Source: an uncultured Pelagibacteraceae bacterium
GTDB lineage: Bacteria; Pseudomonadota; Alphaproteobacteria; Pelagibacterales; Pelagibacteraceae
Reading direction: 5' to 3'
NCBI GenBank assembly: GCA_902597575.1
Contig: CACJYF010000002.1
Location: 1 to 64,000, forward strand
DNA length: 64,000 nt
Below the pieces are notes generated by a model that was not told the DNA's origin, ran no database searches, and saw only the letters and a list, made by a program, of their open reading frames with translations. Position numbers and translations under genes: made by a program. Below, piece by piece: positions 60,467 to 64,000 of this stretch. Position 1 is the stretch's first letter, and every line of letters begins with the position of its first letter.

Positions 60467-61081
60467 ATGGCAGACGAACCAGGTAAACTAGATATATCAG
60501 ATGAAATGATTGCCGAAAGGCGAGGTGGTTCGGGAAAAATGCCTGATGATATGCCATTATGGATGGCAAAAGCTATAACAGGAATTGATAAATTTAGTAA
60601 GTGGATAGGCAATATTGTTTGTTGGATATTAATGCCACTAATTTTTGCAATGACTTATGAAGTTCTTGCAAGAAAGTTATTTTTAGCACCAACTATTTGG
60701 GCTTATGATATAAGCCGATTTTTATATGGAGCACTTTTTATGTTGGGTGCTGGTTATGCTCTTTCTAGAGGAGTTCATATAAGAGCAGATTTTTTGTACA
60801 GAAATTTTAAAACTAAAAACCAAGGTCTGATAGATTTTTGGTTATATCTACTATTCTATTTTCCAGGTCTAATTGTTTTTCTTTACATGACTGTTGGGTT
60901 TGTTGGCGAGTCAATTCAAAGAGGAGAAAGAGGCATGGATACCACATGGATGCCTTATATGTGGCCAATTAAAACTTGTTTGCTTATTGGTATAATTTTT
61001 TTACTAATTCAAGGAGTTTCTGAGTTACTCAAAAGTTATTGGGCTGCTAAAAAAGGTGAGTGGCCTGGAGAAACTAAATGA
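60467..61081 (+). CDS. dctQ: TRAP transporter small permease subunit
   Basis: 4-TM DctQ-like; between dctP and dctM. Confidence 0.88.
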   Translation: MADEPGKLDISDEMIAERRGGSGKMPDDMPLWMAKAITGIDKFSKWIGNIVCWILMPLIFAMTYEVLARKLFLAPTIWAYDISRFLYGALFMLGAGYALSRGVHIRADFLYRNFKTKNQGLIDFWLYLLFYFPGLIVFLYMTVGFVGESIQRGERGMDTTWMPYMWPIKTCLLIGIIFLLIQGVSELLKSYWAAKKGEWPGETK

Positions 61082-62412
61082 TTGCTGAGTTTATAGACCC
61101 AGCAATCTTAGGCTTTATTCTTGTTGGAGTAATGTTATTTGCAATATTTGTTGGTTTCCCAATTTCATTTACACTAATTTTTTTAGGTTTTGTTTTTGGT
61201 TATTTGGGATTTGGAAAATTAGTTTTTTATTTAATGACTCTACAATTCTCTATGGTTATGACTGAACAAACACTCGCCGCCGTCCCACTCTTTGTCTTTA
61301 TGGGAATTATGATGGAACAAGCTGGATTAATGGAAAGATTATTTTCAGCATTCCAGATGATGTTAGCAAAAGTTAAGGGGTCTTTATATTATGCAGTTTT
61401 ATTTGTTTCTGTAATTTTTGCAGCTGCAACAGGGATTGTGGGAGCATCCGTGACCATTCTAGGAATTATGGCTGCAAAATCAATGAATAGATCCGGTTAC
61501 GATGTGAGACTTGCGGCTGGGACTATTACTGCTGGAGGAACTTTAGGAATACTAATCCCACCAAGTATTATGTTAGTTGTTATGGGCCCTATAATGGAAA
61601 TTCCAGTAATAGATTTATTTGCCGCTGCAATTTTACCAGGAATTCTTCTTGCAAGTTTATACGCAGGTTACACAACAATTAGATGTATGATTAATCCTAA
61701 ATTAGGACCAGTCATTCCTGATGATATGAGAGCTGCGAGTATGAAAGATGTTTGGATTGAATTTTTTTTAGGGTTAGTGCCACCAGCAGCTTTGGTATTT
61801 GCAGCATTAGGAAGTATTTTATTTGGTTTTGCCACTCCAACTGAAGCTGCAGGATGTGGGGCTATGGGAGCTTTACTTCTTTCATTAGCTTATAAAAAAT
61901 TGACTCTTCCAAAATTACAAGAAGCATTAGTCAAAACATTAGAGATAACTGCATTGATTATGGTCTTAGTTGCAGCTTCAAATTTTTTTGGCGCTGTTTT
62001 TGCAAGATTAGGAACACCGACTTTATTGACAGAGTTTTTATTAGGTCTTGAAATGAATAAGTATCTTATTTTAGCGATGGTTATGGTAATGATTTTTTTA
62101 TTAGGATGGCCTTTAGAATGGGTACCTATAGTAATGATTATTGTTCCAATTATTTTACCATTGATTGAAGCATTAGGATTTAATTTAACTTGGTTTGCAA
62201 TACTAGTAGCTGTGAATTTACAAACCGCCTGGTTATCACCACCTGTTGCGCTTTCAGCTTATTTTTTAAAAGGTGTTGTACCTGAGTGGGATTTGAAAGA
62301 TATTTATTATGGTATGATGCAGTTTATGGTGCTGCAAGTATTTGGTTTAATTTTAATTATTATATTTCCTAAAATTGCATTATGGTTACCAACTCTCTTA
62401 TATGGACAGTAG
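61078..62412 (+). CDS. dctM: TRAP transporter large permease subunit
   Basis: AGTITAGGTLGILIPPSIMLVVMG, ATPTEAAGCGAMGALL. Confidence 0.93.
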   Translation: MIAEFIDPAILGFILVGVMLFAIFVGFPISFTLIFLGFVFGYLGFGKLVFYLMTLQFSMVMTEQTLAAVPLFVFMGIMMEQAGLMERLFSAFQMMLAKVKGSLYYAVLFVSVIFAAATGIVGASVTILGIMAAKSMNRSGYDVRLAAGTITAGGTLGILIPPSIMLVVMGPIMEIPVIDLFAAAILPGILLASLYAGYTTIRCMINPKLGPVIPDDMRAASMKDVWIEFFLGLVPPAALVFAALGSILFGFATPTEAAGCGAMGALLLSLAYKKLTLPKLQEALVKTLEITALIMVLVAASNFFGAVFARLGTPTLLTEFLLGLEMNKYLILAMVMVMIFLLGWPLEWVPIVMIIVPIILPLIEALGFNLTWFAILVAVNLQTAWLSPPVALSAYFLKGVVPEWDLKDIYYGMMQFMVLQVFGLILIIIFPKIALWLPTLLYGQ

Positions 62413-62437
62413 ATTGTTAAAGTTCTATATTGACTGA

Positions 62438-63895
62438 GTGAATCAGCAAAAATCAAATAAAACACTAGTTAATTGGGATTTAGTAACAGTAAATCCAAGC
62501 AATAAAAATTGGAACTGGAAAGATTTATTTTGTTTTTGGGGAGTTGGCATTCAAAGTGTAATTGGATTTTCTTTGATCGCATCTCTCTATGTCGTATATG
62601 ATTTAAATACTTTTGTAGTATTGTTTGGAACAGTTTTTGCCTCTTTATTGGTTTATTTTTTTTCAAATTTAATTGGTAAGCCATCTCAAAAATTTGGATT
62701 ACCATTTGTAGTTTTATTGAGATCCTCAATGGGAGTAAGAGGAGCACAGTATATCGGATCTTTAAGAAGTATAGTTGGTATATTTATGTTTGGAATTCAA
62801 ACATATTTTTTATCAAAAGCATTGGGATATTTATTAAGAATTTTAATTTTTTCTATTGATAAAACTCTTTTACAGCAAGAAATTTTTCTTATTTTTTTTA
62901 TTGGATTAAACATCATAGATTGGATTTCAATTTTAGTCTCTATGGCATTGCAAGTTATTTTATTTAGTATCGGAATGAACTATAACAAAAAAATTATTAA
63001 TTTTTCTGCAATCGTTGTCTATTCCGGGATGGCGTTATTCTTTTTTATAGTTTTATTAAGTGATGTTAAATTTACAGTTAATGCATTTCTAGGTGCTTTA
63101 AGTTTTGAAAATTTTGCAGATAAAAATAATATTATACCTTTGATAACTGTATCAGGAACACTTTTTGCTTATTTTTCGATTGTTATTTTAAGTTTTGGTG
63201 ACTTTTCAAGGTACATTGAAAATGAAAACCAACTTAAAAAAGGGAATTTAACTTTAATATTGAATTTAATAATTTTTTCTTTTTTTGCACTTTTTATTGT
63301 CATAGGTGCAGATGCTTTTCTAAAACAAAGTCCTGAAAATATTGAAAAAATACTTACAAATCCTACGGACATAATTGGTAAGCTGAACAATTTATTACTA
63401 ACTAATTTAGTTTTGATTTTTATAATTATTGCGTCAGCTTCTACAAATTTAATTGCTAACTTTATTCCTTCTCAATATTCACTTATTAATTTATTTCCCA
63501 AATCATTATCATTTAAGAGCTCAGGATTAGTGATAGGTTCAATCGGACTTCTAATAGGAGTTTTTTGGCTTACTGTTTTAAGTCAAATAGGAATTTTATC
63601 AATAATAGATACAATCGGAGCTTTTTTTGGACCAATTTTTGGAATTATGATTTCTGATTATTATCTGATTAGAAAGGGTAATTTAATTAATAAAGATATT
63701 TATTCTTTAGAAAAAAATGGGTCGTATTATTTTTCAGGTGGTTGGCATATAAGAGGCACATATTCTTTATTCTTGGGATTTATTTTCTCGGCCTCAACAA
63801 TTTGGAACCCTAATTTAATGTTTTTACAATCTTATGCATGGATTATTGGTGCATTAATTTCCTCTATAACTTATTATTTTTTGGCAAAAAAATAA
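62438..63895 (+). CDS. NCS1-type nucleobase/allantoin permease-like transporter
   Basis: GVGIQSVIGFSLIASLYV, SSMGVRGAQYIGSLRSIVGIFMFGIQTYFLSKAL; GTG start. Confidence 0.82.
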   Translation: MNQQKSNKTLVNWDLVTVNPSNKNWNWKDLFCFWGVGIQSVIGFSLIASLYVVYDLNTFVVLFGTVFASLLVYFFSNLIGKPSQKFGLPFVVLLRSSMGVRGAQYIGSLRSIVGIFMFGIQTYFLSKALGYLLRILIFSIDKTLLQQEIFLIFFIGLNIIDWISILVSMALQVILFSIGMNYNKKIINFSAIVVYSGMALFFFIVLLSDVKFTVNAFLGALSFENFADKNNIIPLITVSGTLFAYFSIVILSFGDFSRYIENENQLKKGNLTLILNLIIFSFFALFIVIGADAFLKQSPENIEKILTNPTDIIGKLNNLLLTNLVLIFIIIASASTNLIANFIPSQYSLINLFPKSLSFKSSGLVIGSIGLLIGVFWLTVLSQIGILSIIDTIGAFFGPIFGIMISDYYLIRKGNLINKDIYSLEKNGSYYFSGGWHIRGTYSLFLGFIFSASTIWNPNLMFLQSYAWIIGALISSITYYFLAKK

Positions 63896-63899
63896 CTAG

Positions 63900-64000
63900 A
63901 TGGACAAGATAACATTTAATTTCAAGAATAGGACTGCAGTTATAACAGGTGGAGCTCAAGGATTTGGATTTGATATAGCAAAAAGATTTTTGAACTCAGG
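63900..64000 (+). CDS. SDR family oxidoreductase, 5' fragment (runs off window)
   Basis: MDKITFNFKNRTAVITGGAQGFGFDIAKRFLNSG. Confidence 0.8.
   Translation, partial: MDKITFNFKNRTAVITGGAQGFGFDIAKRFLNS

Noticed and set aside
1-64000. CRISPR arrays, tRNA/rRNA genes, transposases, prophage
   Set aside because: No regularly spaced repeats, cloverleaf-like intergenic sequence or mobile-element proteins seen; intergenic gaps are mostly too short

Overview
AT-rich, gene-dense bacterial chromosome segment. Gene content and order look like an alphaproteobacterium of the SAR11/Pelagibacterales type (inference from gene content and style, no search run). I see no rRNA, tRNA, CRISPR array or mobile element. 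Main blocks: glnA; a lysine-rich-leader ALDH with a DUF779 protein; a sugar/inositol-type catabolic cluster with a CUT2 ABC transporter (6.2-19.8 kb); ccdA; a TPP riboswitch in front of a sodium:solute symporter (ThiV-like); an ABC-2 exporter; isocitrate lyase divergent from an ScfR/RamB-like regulator with an unannotated 53-aa ORF and repeated TTTACAAA motifs between them; rseP-like and HU genes; amtB; a run of housekeeping genes (recX, cysQ, mnmA, pabB/A/C, metC-like); a sulfonate/sulfite block (aprM-aprB-aprA, TauE/SafE, YeiH, SuyAB-like, xsc); an SxtJ-DUF5989-carbamoyltransferase trio; a TRAP transporter; and an NCS1-type permease. I read several small ORFs missing from the supplied track directly from the sequence. 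I also found strong intercistronic hairpins between solute-binding-protein genes and their permease genes.
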